Positions 13,200-25,165 are shown, counted from the stretch's first letter. The stretch: DNA of 64,000 nucleotides from Bradysia coprophila (GCF_014529535.1 NC_050735.1:868001-932000); one strand, 5' to 3'. Numbers and translations: made by a program. Notes: a model not told the origin generated them from the letters alone.

Positions 13200-13322
13200 T
13201 AGCATTGCAAATTCCGAAAAAGTTCCGAAAACTTCCGACAAAATTCTCAAAAAGTTTAACGGATTTTTTTCAGAATTTTTCGGAATTTCAGAATTAAAGT
13301 TCCAAACAATCAGCCCTGCTTC
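13200..13322. repeat. AT-rich fold-back with TTCCGAAAAA arms, copy 1
   Basis: AATTCCGAAAAAGTTCCG on the left pairs with AGAATTTTTCGGAATTTC on the right, and the right edge carries AGCCCTGCT. The same signature, better preserved, is at 42010-42157. Confidence 0.55.
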
Positions 13323-13501
13323 GAATCGGTTACAGTTATTTCTCTTATGTCTTTCACAACAGCCAACTCTCTGCAGATACAAAATAACCAACCAATGAAA
13401 AATCAACATGAATCATCAATCTATGATAACAGTGCGCTGCGCTACGATTGATCAGAATTAAGAGTAGTTGTCGAGCATCTTATGATAGAGTAAAACGAGC
13501 C

Positions 13502-13548
13502 GAACATATCGTTCAAGGTTTTAATGCACCTTGAACGATATATTCGTT
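13502..13548. repeat. Compact hairpin, 13-bp perfect stem
   Basis: TATCGTTCAAGGT and ACCTTGAACGATA pair perfectly across an 8-nt loop. Adding CGAACA and TATTCG extends the stem to about 19 bp with one mismatch. The flanking AGAGTAAAACGAGCC resembles the MITE ends at 8385 and 59999, so it may be a very short relative rather than a regulatory RNA. Confidence 0.55.
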
Positions 13549-15888
13549 TCGTTTCCTTGTAATAAAGTGCCCAAAATATTCATAATTCACTCAATGAACA
13601 TTAGTATCAAGAAATTACAATTTTTCATTGACATTGAATTGTATCGAATTTCATCAATGAAATTGCCGTTTCAAGTATCGATGGTACATCGATTCCAAAC
13701 AAATTTAGGCGCGACGACATTGAAAAGAAACGAAATAATTTTTTAGCTTCAATGACTTACTTAATAGACCAAAATCTGTCTCGTAATGGCTGAACTAATT
13801 GTTAAAATGAAGTGACAGTCTTCATGAATTAGACTTCATGTACAGAATTACTACATGTATGAATGGACATTGTGCAGTCAATTACAGGAAAATGTTATTG
13901 TCGACAGAATTGATTCACTATGTTAGTTTGATATGGTCCAGGTATCTCTATGATATGGAGACACTCTTTGCAAGTAATTTCGACCGCAAAGTTACATTCC
14001 TTTTTTTGACTTCTAACGGCCCTAGCAACCGTCAAAGCCACACTCGAAATTACATCTCACTATGAGGGGGAGAAGTGTTCAAGAAGGTATCAAAGTTGTT
14101 AGCAATTTGAGTCAATTTTCACCCTTTTATACACATTTAGGTGGGGGAGTCAAATAAAAATAGTCACTTCTGTACGACACCCCTAATCTAACTTTTCTAC
14201 ATGAATTTGATGCAGCTATGTTACGATGGCACCAGCTAAATTGGATCGGTGTTTATTTTTCAACTGTCAATTGTCTTTGGTTGTGTACAACTAGGGGTTT
14301 AACAAAAGCTATACATAGCTTACGCCTGATAAAAAGCTCATAGATCCAACCGAATTCGTGTTGAAGATGTATTGTGAATACAGTTAGAGACAGTGAAATT
14401 TCAACGTGAATTTGCTACAGCTGTTTTTCAGCGCAACTAACAACATCTCTAATAAAAACTGCGTCTTTATATGGTCAAACCACTACCACGCGCGTGCGTG
14501 CAGCAGCTTCAACCGTATATACAGGTTTGATTGTGTGTGTGGATCAGCTAAACAACAGCTGAAGCAAATTAACAGTATCTGCCTCTGACTGTACATATTG
14601 CTCAGTTGCGTGTTTTCAATTTATTACTCAAAAACTGTTAGGAATTTGACCACCAAAACAATTGGATTGTGAGTCGACAATACGGTCAAATTTTGGAATT
14701 TCCCAAATCGGACTACTGAGAGTCAAGTAGTTCAGTTTCAAAATTTGGGTGACCTATAATCCAACTGTTGGCCAAAAAAGCTTATAAAGGTTGTCTGGCT
14801 CGTAAGATCTAATAAACGAGTGGTGTCGCTTGTGGCCGATCACTCGATTCAAATTTAGATTTGGATGTTCCAAGCCGAACGCTGCACCTTGACCTCTAAT
14901 GTGTGTATTAGATTAGGCAAGTCTTGAGCCATTTTGCATGAGTCTCTTTAGCTATAGCTTCTAGGAGTGTGATTAAATAAATGAGAGCTGTCGTGTCACA
15001 CCCGTCGAATCCCCAGATAAATTATTCGAAATGGTTGTGGACGACGTCAGTCAAAAATAAAGATTAAAACTTCACTGAATTGGGTCTTTAATAAAGAGAA
15101 GCCAGATCTGTAAGAAAGTAGTTCTATTGTTGATTTAAGCCAGCCATACTCAATTCATCAATGAAACCCACGTTTTCTTCTACGACACTCTTTCTCTGAC
15201 GATATCTTTATCATCAGTCAATTTCCTCTCTGCGTAGATCTGTTGAAATATTAATGAATCATCATCAGTGATGATTTAGATTATGGAGTAACCACATTCC
15301 TTAGCTGAGTAACAACATTCCTTCTAATTTCTACTAAGCTTATCAGATAAAGTGACACATTGCCATCATAATGACTCTTGTATTATCTTAACGTACTATC
15401 ACATTACGCAATGATTCTGTGAGATGCTAATGCCATTTTCTTCAACAAGCCATTTACGCTACAGGCTCTTTGTCGGTTGTTTGTTTGTTTTGCTAATTTT
15501 GTTCGTTATCAAAATACCAGACACTGCAGAACTAGTGATCACGGATAACGAACCTCTAATAATAGGTCAATTGTGAATGTAGGAAATTTTTCGAACATTT
15601 GACTATATCCCGTGCTCTGTGACGCACAATTTATTGTGAAAATATATTTTTTGTTTATCTGTTATCATAACATAACATCAACGCAACACGTTAAAGAAAT
15701 CTAGCATTTTAATCAAGCGATTATCCCATCCCAAATTTACATTGAAAAAATCTGCCGGTTATTTACTATACGAAATTCGTATTACGAATTGTTTCATCGA
15801 ATCGTGTATTAGTAAGAAGAAAATTCTTTTTATATTTTGTTGTTTATTCAACCGAAATTAGTCACAGCTCGATTGTTGTGTTTTTTAA

Positions 15889-15927
15889 TATAAAAGCGAC
15901 GGCACAATGCTAATATCGATCAATTCA
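15889..15927 (+). promoter_or_regulatory. Core promoter candidate: TATA box and initiator
   Basis: TATAAAAG at 15889-15896 is followed 30-38 bp later by initiator-like TCAATT (15920-15925) and TCAGTT (15925-15930). This sits 115-120 bp before the ATG at 16042 and fits an insect core promoter for that gene. Confidence 0.5.
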
Positions 15928-16041
15928 GTTTTGATAATCAAGTGATACACAGTTTCATCAGTCACAGTTATACAAGTGTTTTCTTGGTCGCTTTTCAATT
16001 TTCAATTTTTTTATTAAAAAAGTTAGCAATTTCCGTTCAAA

Positions 16042-16596
16042 ATGTCTGGAGGATTTTTCTTTGAAAACATTGTTGTCATTAAAAATGAAAGTGATACCAC
16101 TAGTACGGGAAGTAGGCCCAGTAACGCGTCCAGTGTCCATTAAGGTCAGAATATGATCCCATCACTATTTTTATTTCGTTCAATTGCTCTGGGTTTTAAA
16201 GTTCGAAAATCATTTTCACCTTTCGCAATTTTCTCTTTTCCATCCACAGACGAAGAAATTGAACGTGAAACGGCATTATATCTTAAAGAGCTTGAGTTAT
16301 TGTACGGAAAGAAGAAGGTTGTACCGTCTGTCCAGTCGACTGCATCTGATGATGGTCTTGTCAAGTCCGAAGAGGAAATGCGAGCCACAATGAAACGGTT
16401 GGAAATCGAGAAAAAAATGGAAGATCGTCGTCTCAAGAAAATTAAACTCGAACAAGAGCCGCCGAATCTGTTGTTTCCCGATGAGAAAATGTTGGATTTG
16501 TTGTCGTCGGATTCGAGCGATGGCAATGAAACCGAAGAAGAAGGAACGCAACCTTCAAAAAAAATTAAATTGGAAGATTGTACAGTAGGTCTGTAA
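16042..16596 (+). CDS. Small charged protein with four SUMO-type motifs, family unknown
   Basis: I do not recognise the family. Exon 1 starts at ATG 16042 (MSGGFFFENIVVIKNESD). It ends at 16120 (A|GTAACG) or 16111 (A|GTAGGC); both keep the frame. Exon 2 runs 16250-16596 after a pyrimidine-rich acceptor (CCATCCACAG). The product is 141 or 138 residues. Reading straight on from exon 1 would hit TAA at 16141, so splicing is required. Exon 2 encodes ETALYLKELELLYGKKK, a charged helical stretch (EEEMRATMKRLEIEKKMEDR) and a basic-acidic tail. Four psi-K-x-E motifs are seen: IKNE, VKSE and IKLE twice, the last two within basic KKIKLE, which could also serve as nuclear signals. A promoter candidate lies upstream and AATAAA follows at 16652. 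A small nuclear regulator is possible but is inference. Confidence 0.65.
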
Positions 16597-16651
16597 GACT
16601 TGGCGCTATGTTACACGGATCAAATTTATGGAATAGTCAAATTATGTTAGA

Positions 16652-16657
16652 AATAAA
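16652..16657 (+). terminator. Polyadenylation signal of the 16-kb gene
   Basis: AATAAA lies 56 bp after the stop codon of the small two-exon gene, in AT-rich sequence. Confidence 0.5.
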
Positions 16658-17795
16658 TGCATTTTTAAAGTGAAATTTATACTTTTCAATATTTCTACAC
16701 TAAACAGTCGCGGAACGGTTACATTCAAAAAAATGTCATCTGACCTAATCTTTGCCTCTTCGTCAAGCAATGTTTAAAAAGCCCTCCAACAGGAACTGAA
16801 CATTAATCTCTTTCCATCACCCTCGAAAATCCTTTTTCGTATTTGCATTTGGTAGAGTTTCGACATTGCGAGCTATAGCTGTATTTGTCGCTCCTATGAA
16901 AAAATGTCCTTCCACCTCTACTTACTATTTTTCAAAGGATTTCGGTCTCAAAATATTCTCCTCCACAGTGAGAACGTCGGTTAAAAGTTAGTGCGAAAAA
17001 CATGAAGTTTTTCACGGACTTCAATCGGATATTTCCCTACATGAAAGAAGTTTTGGTCGAGTTGTAAGAGACAACTTTCTCCTTTCCAGAATACAGATGT
17101 CTCGGAACTTCGAAATTTTACCATAGTCAAAGACTAGCCTACTAATCAATTGCGTCAGCTCTAATCAGGCTATGTGTTCCATCCTTATTTCGTCATCAAA
17201 ACTTCGATGTAACACACATTTCATGACTCATGACGTACGCCGCACAAAATCAAGATCGAAAATATGGATTCGACCTTACACTAAGTAGATGCTATTGTTA
17301 GTCTTAGGGATTCGACGCAATTTGCGTGCAATTGTAAAGAAATAATTTCATTAACATTGAATCGAACATTACATCGATTTGATTAACTGCAGCAGTTCCG
17401 AATTGATCGTTTCCTTGTGGAAAAATCCACTGCCATTGTTATAAGCTTTGCTCAGAATTTTCTTTGTATATTCTGTTATTATTCATAAATAATATTATCC
17501 ATGACATAATTGTCGGAATATCTTTTAATCGGCTCAATATTTACATATTTTGACTTACGATAATCATCTAGCTCACAGCTGTGAACTTGGTTTACATTTG
17601 GATTTGTCAATATGTTGATCTTTCCGGAGAAGTACCGATACAGTTTTATGGTTTTAGTTTAATGTTTCATGTAAATTAATTCCTAAAATTAGTTTTCAAA
17701 ATACGAGACAGGTTGTCTGGCTTACAACACTACGTTTGTTTTCCACTCAGATTAAATGTTTTCACCGAATCAAATACAAAATCGTTCGATTCCAC

Positions 17796-18100
17796 CGAAA
17801 ACTCGACGACGTCAGTATGGACGGCATTCCGAAAAAACGGTGAGTTCCTGAAGAAATGACAATTAGTCGACGTACTCATCGTTTCTTCAGGAGGTCGTCG
17901 TTTGTAAGCATTTTGTAGAAGGAATTAGTAGATTACATATACTTGTGCGGAAAATCGTTGTTTTGAAGAGTGTGGTGTGGAGTTTGTATGCTGAGCCGAA
18001 GGCGAAATATGCACCTACTTCCTGAAGAAACGTCAACTACTCGTCATTTATAATGGAACTCACCGTTGTTTCAAAAAGTCGTCGATACTGATGTCGCGAC
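17796..18100. repeat. Fold-back element with GACGACGTCAGTA arms
   Basis: CGACGACGTCAGTATGGA on the left pairs loosely with the complement of AGTCGTCGATACTGATGTCG on the right. Inner blocks AACGGTGAGTTCC and CCTGAAGAAATGACAA pair with GGAACTCACCGTT and the CCTGAAGAAACGTC region. The centre carries GAGCCGAAGGCGAA. Confidence 0.55.
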
Positions 18101-18339
18101 AAGTCGTCGAATTTCCAGTGCAACAATCGTTCGGTAGCTACATAAAGTATCGTGTTGATGTATTTTTGAAACACTGCTGCTCCGAAGAATTACAGACCGA
18201 AAGGGTAGGGCTCATACGTGTATTCTATAATGTCTCAACTCGCACACGGTTGATTTTTCCTAATTTAGCCCCTCGTTTAGCCCCTTGTCATTTAAATATG
18301 TTTGGGTTTTAATAAACTGATAGAGTCAGGCAGCGGAAT

Positions 18340-18478
18340 TCGTCAAATTTTCAATTTTCGACAAATTTTCGATTTTCGTCAAATTTTCAATTTTCGTCAA
18401 ATTTTCGATTTTCGTCAAATTTTCGATTTTCGTCAACTTTTTGATTTTCGTCAAATTTTCGATTTTCGTCAAATTTTA
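18340..18478. repeat. 18-bp minisatellite CGTCAAATTTTCGATTTT, array 1
   Basis: About seven to eight tandem copies of an 18-bp unit, CGTCAAATTTTCGATTTT with C/A variants. Because 18 is a multiple of 3 and the unit lacks stops in some frames, it creates artificial ORFs reading FRQIFD. The same unit forms the arrays at 48935-49500. A half copy of the GTGACGCA/ATATCGCT fold-back follows within about 30 bp. Confidence 0.85.
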
Positions 18479-18504
18479 ACATTATTAAGTCAACTATTTG
18501 TGCG

Positions 18505-18584
18505 TAGAGCTGAAAGCGACACCTCCAGCGATATCATTTATTTTACAAGTTACACAAGGCTACCGCCACACTTTTCTTCTTATA
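18505..18584. mobile_element. Half copy of the GTGACGCA/ATATCGCT fold-back
   Basis: GCTGAAAGCG, CCAGCGATATCATTTATTTTA and CACACTTTTC occur in the order seen in the right arm of the fold-back at 49552-50017. The opposite arm is missing. The end GCTTTGTTGGGATT adjoins the split element that starts here. Confidence 0.6.
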
Positions 18585-20393
18585 GAGCTTTGTTGGGATT
18601 CAATTTGATCGACCGGAAATAATTTTTGATAGACTGAAAATTTAATTTTACCGACTGAAAGTGAACGTGCAAAATAATAAAGACCGATCACCGATAAAAT
18701 ATGATTAAATCCTTTTACTTATTTTACGTCTTGGTATTATTTCTCAATTCGAAATGACCCCTCTTGATCCTTATTAATACTGAATTTTATACAGGGATGA
18801 TATTGTTGCGCCCTGACCCGCCAAGGCAATGGGGAGTATAAAATGACAATAGTGATAAATCGAGTCTCAGCCAAAAGTTTTTTTTTTGTTTTTAGACCCG
18901 TACGAAGTACTGGGGTCTTATAGGTTTACGCATACGTTTGTAACACGTCGAATCGGACTCCCTGAGTAAGGGGAAACCTATTGTGGTTGTCCAGAGATGC
19001 CAAATCCGCGAAAAAAAAATGTCCGTCCGTCTGTCTGTCCGTCTGTCCGTTCTCTAACTTGAGTAAAACGCATCCGATTTTGAAAATTCTTTTTTCCCCG
19101 TTTGGTAACGTCAAAAGAAAGGCTAAGTTCGAAGATGGATGGATGATTTTGGGTCGACCACTCCTGAGCTGGGGCCCAATAAGTGTTTTAGGGTTTTTCG
19201 AAGATATCTACGGCATTTTAAACGCTACACTTGTAAGTGATACGTCAAATGAAAGGTATCCACAATACTAATCGACAAAAAAAAAGTTTATAGAAATCGG
19301 ATGTCCGACTCGTCAGTTAGACCCCTTGGTGTGAAACAGGCACAGGGCGGCAAGCAGTTTTTGCTTGTAGGTCGGCCACATTTCAACATATTTCGTCTGT
19401 TTTAGCTTTATTAGATAGGTATTGACCGTACCAATCAGGGAAAAAAAAGTTTTTGAAATTATGTTCTCTGGAGCGTGAGCTAGGTCTCTTGGAGTGAGCT
19501 CTTATCTGGCTACTCGGCCGTACAGTGAACGTGGAGTATTTTGTCAATATCTCGAGTAAATTTTGACCGAATTTCATGAATTTTTTTTTGTTTGAAAGGT
19601 ATTAACGAATGTAAAGCGTCGGTACTATTTCCGGTCTCCTAACAAAATGGCTGCCGGCGGCCATATTCGATTTTAGTAAAATAGAAATATCTTGGGAAAA
19701 ATGGTACTTAGAGAGTTTCTGTTAACATGGAAATAATTTGTTATGTGTGTGGGGTTTCAGGGATTCCATATACGGACATCTATATATACCTATATACAGC
19801 TATATTGAGCTATATACAGGCATATAGAGCTATATGATAGCATATATTTATCTGTGAAATGTTTATTTATAGGAAAATATAGGTAAATATAGCGATATAT
19901 AGCTGTTTAAATAGGAATTTATGAAAGTTGACTTCGTACGGGGCTGTCTATATTGCCTCCGGCAATTTATTTGTATATGCTAACAAGGCAAAGAAAGATA
20001 ATGTAAGTGATTTTAAAGGGCGAATAGCTTTTCAGTAGAGAATGAAGTAAAAGAAATGAAGAGTTTCACAGTAAAGGCTTTTGATACGAATAGGTGTTTC
20101 GTACGGGTCGGCGTTAGCTATGTTTATTTTTATTTTTCTATTCCTTTACGAACATGCATTCAAAATTCTATGATTCCCTTTGCTGTAGTAACTGATGATC
20201 GTGAAGACTTCTTCGTTCAAACCTTTCGTTACTCTAACTTGATAACGCCACATACCAATAGGTATCAGGGGTGGCATGTGCTCGTAGCTTGTGTAGTAGG
20301 GGTTTTGATATCTGCGACCCTGTAAACCAGTTTTATTTATGTTTTTCTCGAAACGGTTATGCAATCCTATCAGATACGGACTGACGAACCTTC
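18585..20393 (+). mobile_element. ~600-bp dispersed element, copy A, split by an insertion
   Basis: The outer parts 18585-18893 and about 20115-20393 together match, in inverted orientation, the uninterrupted copy B at 32673-33268. Shared blocks include CCTGACCCGCCAAGGCAATG, GATGATCGTGAAGACTTC, CATACCAATAGGTATCAGGG and CAGATACGGACTGACGAACC. The intervening 1.2 kb is absent from copy B and begins with a GACCCGTACGAAGTACTGGG end. Short ORFs in it (for example at 20056-20325) are fragmentary in both copies, so coding is not supported. Confidence 0.8.
18894..20109. mobile_element. GTACGAAGTAC-ended element, copy 1, inserted in copy A
   Basis: The left end AGACCCGTACGAAGTACTGG is followed by CTTATAGG, GTTTGTAACACGTCGAATCG, a GTCCGTCCGTCTG simple repeat and AAATTCTTTTTTCCCC. 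All recur, reversed, at the right end of 43277-44639. The right end is either GACTTCGTACGGGGCT (ending 19945) or TTCGTACGGGTC (20098-20109). No complete ORF is present. Residues of TATATAGC repeats lie at 19770-19910. Confidence 0.65.
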
Positions 20394-22023
20394 ACAGGAC
20401 ACGGATCTAACAGGTTGCTTTCAGTTTCATTAGTTTTATGAAAAAAGAATTTGAATAACGGATTTCTTCGATATTTCAATCCTTCGCAAGCCTCAAATGT
20501 GACTTGTACGGAAATTTGAATATTTCTGACCAATTTGAAAATTTGACACCAACATTTATAAAAAATCTAAAAAGTGGCTCAGGTACATTTTTAAGGTTTA
20601 CAGATTCGAAAAAAATAGGTTAGGGCCGACCTTACGATCGGACCTAACGATTTTTACATTGATTCGGGTACTTTTGAGGGCGTAGAATACGATGGCGGTG
20701 GAGAAAAAATTATTTTATAGCGTTTTCGGGGAGAAAAGTGAGGTAAAGTTGAAATTTTGCAACTTTGAAACGCTTATTACGCGAGCGAATTGAACGCAAT
20801 TTGGGCGTGGATACGCTATAGGGGGTTTTTGGGGTCGGGCAATTCATTTTTTTACATAAAAGAGCCGCCACATGTATGCGAGCGGCCGTAAAATGCAAAA
20901 AACCAGTTTTTGGCATAGTTTTTTGTAAATAATTTTTTGTGAGGCTTAGTTTTTCCATCGGACTACTGCTAACGTATAGAGGGCTTCAATACCTATCGAT
21001 TGAGGTACGACTCGAAAAAATCCTTGGGCCCGTTTTCGAGAAAAGTTCGAAAAAGTAGTTACGCAACGGTTCAACTTTGATGCGAGCTTTGATGTTGGTG
21101 GACCTACAATATGGCGTCGTAGCGTATCGTTTGTATGGCGAAATATGATCGTCTTACAAAGTTGAGAAGGACTCCAGAACAAGTTTTGGCAATAGGAAGT
21201 GTGTGGAAGAATCTAAAAATTTGTGTGTGCTAAAGTTGACCAAATTCAAGCGAAAATGTCCAATACTCATTTGGGAGGAACTTGCTTAATCTAATGAAAC
21301 ATTTCGTTTAAAAATTATATTTCTGATATCAGTGGGGTGGTGGCTGGCATGATTACTGCTCAGAAACCTATGTTGGGCCAGACCTTCGAGTTTTTGACCA
21401 GGAATATTTGATGAGTAAAATCTGTACCTTTGCTGTAATAAATAGACTTTTCGCTATTAAATATTTGTTTTAACGCATTAATATGAATTATATTACCTGT
21501 AACACTATAGAACCTATCAATTTCATTTATGTGGCTCGGTAAGTGTTCATTTTTCATTGGTTTGTTTCCATTTCTCATAGTTGAAAACAAATCAACAAAA
21601 TGGGTTGTGATTTTCGCCATTTTAAGAAGAAGAAGAATGTCGTTTCAGGTCTATGACGCTCAGTAAATACACAATTTGGTCTATTTGGTCTATTTGGTCT
21701 AATTGGTCTATTGAGTCTATATCTCAATTTCAATAGATCATTGAAGTGAAAAATCAAAAAGAAAAAGTTAACATTGGCGCTGGCGACCAGTTTCGACGGT
21801 CAAACCATGAAGTTTCATCAAAACATGAACATGATCACACACACGTGTACGTGTTATGAAACGTCATTATGATGACGTATTGCGAGCGCACTCTAAAATA
21901 GGTTCAATGATCGAGCGCTAAAAATTCAAATCTTATTTCTAATGTGCAAGATTTGAAAACTTAAAAAATCAACGAGGAAAGCATAGTGCCATATTTTGAG
22001 ATTTGAATGATTTAATAGTTATT

Positions 22024-22179
22024 TATCTACTAAGGTAGGTATGAAGGTATTTTTTCGCACTAGATGTGTACGCAAGACAGAAGATCTTCGCACCTTGAAA
22101 AGCTGTCGATCCGAGGCGAAGCCGTGGTCGACAAGACGTCGTGTGCGAAAAAATACCGTCATACCTACCGTGGTAGATA
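22024..22179. repeat. Hairpin element with CpG-rich loop
   Basis: The arms pair over GGTAGGTATGAAGGTATTTT and TTTTTCGCAC; the loop contains GATCCGAGGCGAAGCCGTGG. It belongs to the hairpins with a GC-rich GCGAAGC/GCTTCGC centre found across the window. Confidence 0.75.
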
Positions 22180-22415
22180 CAACGTTTTTCGCAATTTCGG
22201 GCCATAATCACCTTTTCAATGCAAAATATTACCAAAATTTCTACCAAACATTCACACGCAAACATGAATTCAATTGAACGATCAAGCAACCTGCACTATA
22301 TACCTACACATTGCAATGTGATGTGTGATGTATAGAGACGCGCTAAATAAAATCAAGTAGTCAATGCTTAGTATATACGCTTTAACAATACGTTCTGTAT
22401 AATTGTGTGATTCTG

Positions 22416-22461
22416 TAGCCGAATGGCTATAGTCGTTGCTTGGTGTTGGATGTTCAAACCC
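22416..22461 (+). promoter_or_regulatory. tRNA-like pol III box A and box B (SINE-type)
   Basis: TAGCCGAATGG (22416-22426) fits box A and TGTTCAAACCC (22451-22461) fits box B, with tRNA-like spacing. A full cloverleaf is not obvious, so a tRNA-derived SINE head is more likely than a functional tRNA gene. Confidence 0.4.
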
Positions 22462-23257
22462 TGTTCTGTGCAATGTTTTTGTTTATAAAATTTAGTCTTT
22501 CTTAAAGGTACTAGCTCTGTAGCGTGCGAAAAAAATAATAAAAAACGCACTGTGAAATAAATACCTTCAAAACGACATTAAATGGATGCATGGAAAGGTG
22601 ATGATTATGGACCGGAATTGCGAAAAAGAGATTTGAATGAAAATAATATGGAAAACTTGATCATTTGAATACTGTTTGATTGTTTTATAAGTTAACATGA
22701 AATGTTTCATTACGAATTTCATGATCGCTAATGGTCATGCAACAGAATTTCCTAACGCATGCTAAAAGACTTGAAAGAAAAATGATGTTTAAAACTATGT
22801 TTTAGTTATTTTGTTATACTTCTTAACAGTCAGCTTATTAATTTGAGAGAAATCAAAATAAGCTTTCTCCTATTTCTTTGTGACAAAAAAGGCTTTGCAA
22901 GTTAAGGAACCTTTTCCACGGTTTTAGAATTTCTAGAATTTATACAATGAGTCGCGCGCTAAAGTACATAGGAAAAAATGTATCAAACACACGGTTAGGT
23001 CTCAGCCTCTTATGAGACAGCGTGCGCACTATTTAAACGACTAATAAAATATTCGTCGGTTTAGAAAACCTGTATAGTTTATACACAATTTTTAGTCGGT
23101 TCAACTTAATTTCTCCTTACATAAGTTGATAACAGCAGTTTCATATTTCAGTAATCCTCTAACAGAATACAATACTTTTTTGGGATTATAATACAAACTC
23201 TTCGAAAGACTTCAATTTAGAAAAAGCTTTACATGGTACGAAGACTATAATGTTGTT

Positions 23258-24835
23258 CCAGCAGCTTTAGCTGCTTCACACCTTGTTGTATGGACTGTTC
23301 TTCATACGTTAAAATACTAGAATCTACGTCATTGGATTTTCCCATTACACTAATGGAACGACGTCATAGACTTTTTGCTTTTTATTAGGTGTACCTTAGA
23401 CGTTAATGGTAAAGCGTCTTAAAATTTTCCCTTTTACAAAATATGTTAATTTTGTCTATAAAGTGACAACAGGATTTTAAGTTTTACAAAACGTACCGTA
23501 GACGCTAATAGATCGACGTCATTTGATTTTCTCTTTTACAAAATTTACCGTCGACCAGAGGGACTTTTTTTGAGAAATTTTTAACGAATTTTGAATAAAT
23601 TTCATTAAGAAATTTGAAAAATTGTATAGAAAATTTAAGAGAAATTTAAAGAATTTTACATACATTTTGAAAAGTCGATTTCTAAAAATATTCCTTGCCG
23701 TAGACGCTTATAAAGTGACGTCATAGCAGCTTTTCCTTTTACAAGATGTGTCGTAAACACTTAAAGCTAAGCAACATAAGATTTTCCCTTTTACAAAATA
23801 TAAGATGGACGCTAATTTAGCGTGTGTAGACTTCAATTTCCCTTCTACAATAAAAATTCTAATTACCGGACTTCACTGGATTTTACCATTAAGAAAATGA
23901 ATCGTAGACGTTAATTGAACGGCGTCATTCAATTTTTCCTTTTACAAAATTTATCGTCTACGCTAATGAAGCAACGCCAAAGGATTATCAAATGTGAACT
24001 AACAGAATATAATTTTCTATTAAAAATAACTATATTTCAATTTTCTGCATACCCAAAATCTTGAAAAAAGGTTTCCTATCCCAATAACTAATGCGAAGTT
24101 ATTTAGGAAGATTTTTTTAAATGAAAGCCGAACAGTTTGATTGTAAAGGCCTGATTTCAACGTACCGTAGACGCTAATAGAGCGACGACGTCATAAGATT
24201 TTCCCTTTTACAAAATGTGTCGAAGACGCTAATGGAACGACGTCATATGATTTTCCCTTTTACAAAATGTACCATAGACCAGAGGGACTATTTTTAAGAA
24301 ATTTGTAACGAATTTCGAATAAAGTTCTTTAAGAAATTTAAATTTTTTTACAGAAATTCACAGAAATTTAAAAATTGTCCTTGCCGTAGACGCTTATAAA
24401 GTGACGTCATAGCAGCTTTTCCTTTTACAAGATGTGTCGTAAACACTTAAGGATAAGCAACATAAGATTTTCCTTTTTACAAAATATAAGATGGACGCTG
24501 ATTTATCGTGGGCATACTTCATTTTCTCTTCTACAATAAAAATTCTAATTACTGGACTTCACTGGATATTCCCATTTAAAAAATGAATCGTAGACGTTAA
24601 TTGAACAGCGTCATTTAATTTTTCCTTTTACAAAATTTACCGTTCACGCTAATGAAGCCTAAAAGTTACAGTAATAATGGTCTTTTTCTGTTTGACAACG
24701 GCAAAGGAGATAGGGTCTCACATCGTAATTTGGAACGCATTTTAATTTAGACCTTAAAATCTCAAAAGGTTTAAAAAATAGAATTTCAAAAAAATCTAGA
24801 TCGTTGTTTCAGCAGCTTTAGCTGCTTCACACTTT
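23258..24835. repeat. GACGTCAT-rich repeat field with internal ~670-bp duplication
   Basis: A degenerate 50-60-bp unit, roughly CGTAGACGCTAATAGAGCG, ACGTCAT and TTTTCCCTTTTACAAAAT, recurs about a dozen times. On top of this, a block of about 500 bp (from GACCAGAGGGACT to GTAGACGTTAATTGAAC) occurs twice, at about 23553-23970 and 24277-24640. The field is bracketed by direct copies of CAGCAGCTTTAGCTGCTTCA at 23265 and 24805. No ORF persists. Confidence 0.75.
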
Positions 24836-25165
24836 TTATATGTATCCCCCCGTATGAGCTAAAAGAGACTAGTATCTACATATTTCAACAGAAATATCGG
24901 AAATCGATCGTGTGAACTAGTTTCAAAATTTCTGTTGGACAGTGTAAAGATTGAATTTTTTACTATGCTGAGCGAGATGCTGAGAAAGGAAATAAATGTA
25001 AGGTAAGCTCCTTATTAAACTGTTTTCATGAATTTTTGACGGACGTTGCTTCAATTGGTTTCTTAAAGATGTAGTAACACGATCTTCTAAACTTCGAATT
25101 CTGTTGACTTTCTAAAGAACATCAATTTCAGAGTTGCAAACTTAAGGCTAAGTACAAATGACACA

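Larger units (their letters stand above)
10182..15919. other. Repeat-rich spacer between BCD1 and the 16-kb gene
   Basis: No gene could be supported. It contains a fold-back element (10336-10719), four tandem ~110-bp repeats (10799-11235), a large nested fold-back (11695-12120), a hairpin element (12420-12595), a TTCCGAAAAA-type fold-back (13200-13322) and a compact hairpin (13502-13548). The remaining 13.6-15.8 kb is AT-rich with nothing recognised. Confidence 0.5.

Noticed and set aside
12838..13409. Overlapping 117- and 182-codon frames on opposite strands
   Set aside because: They overlap the TTCCGAAAAA fold-back and neither has recognisable domains.
18302..18622. 106-codon frame over the first 18-bp array
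   Set aside because: Same repeat artefact, with no recognisable sequence outside the array.
20056..20325. Frame in the ~600-bp dispersed element, repeated at 32702-32980
   Set aside because: Frames differ between copies and stop early; similarity reflects the shared element, not a conserved protein.
22411..22475. Functional tRNA gene
   Set aside because: Box A and B are present but I could not draw a consistent acceptor stem and anticodon arm.
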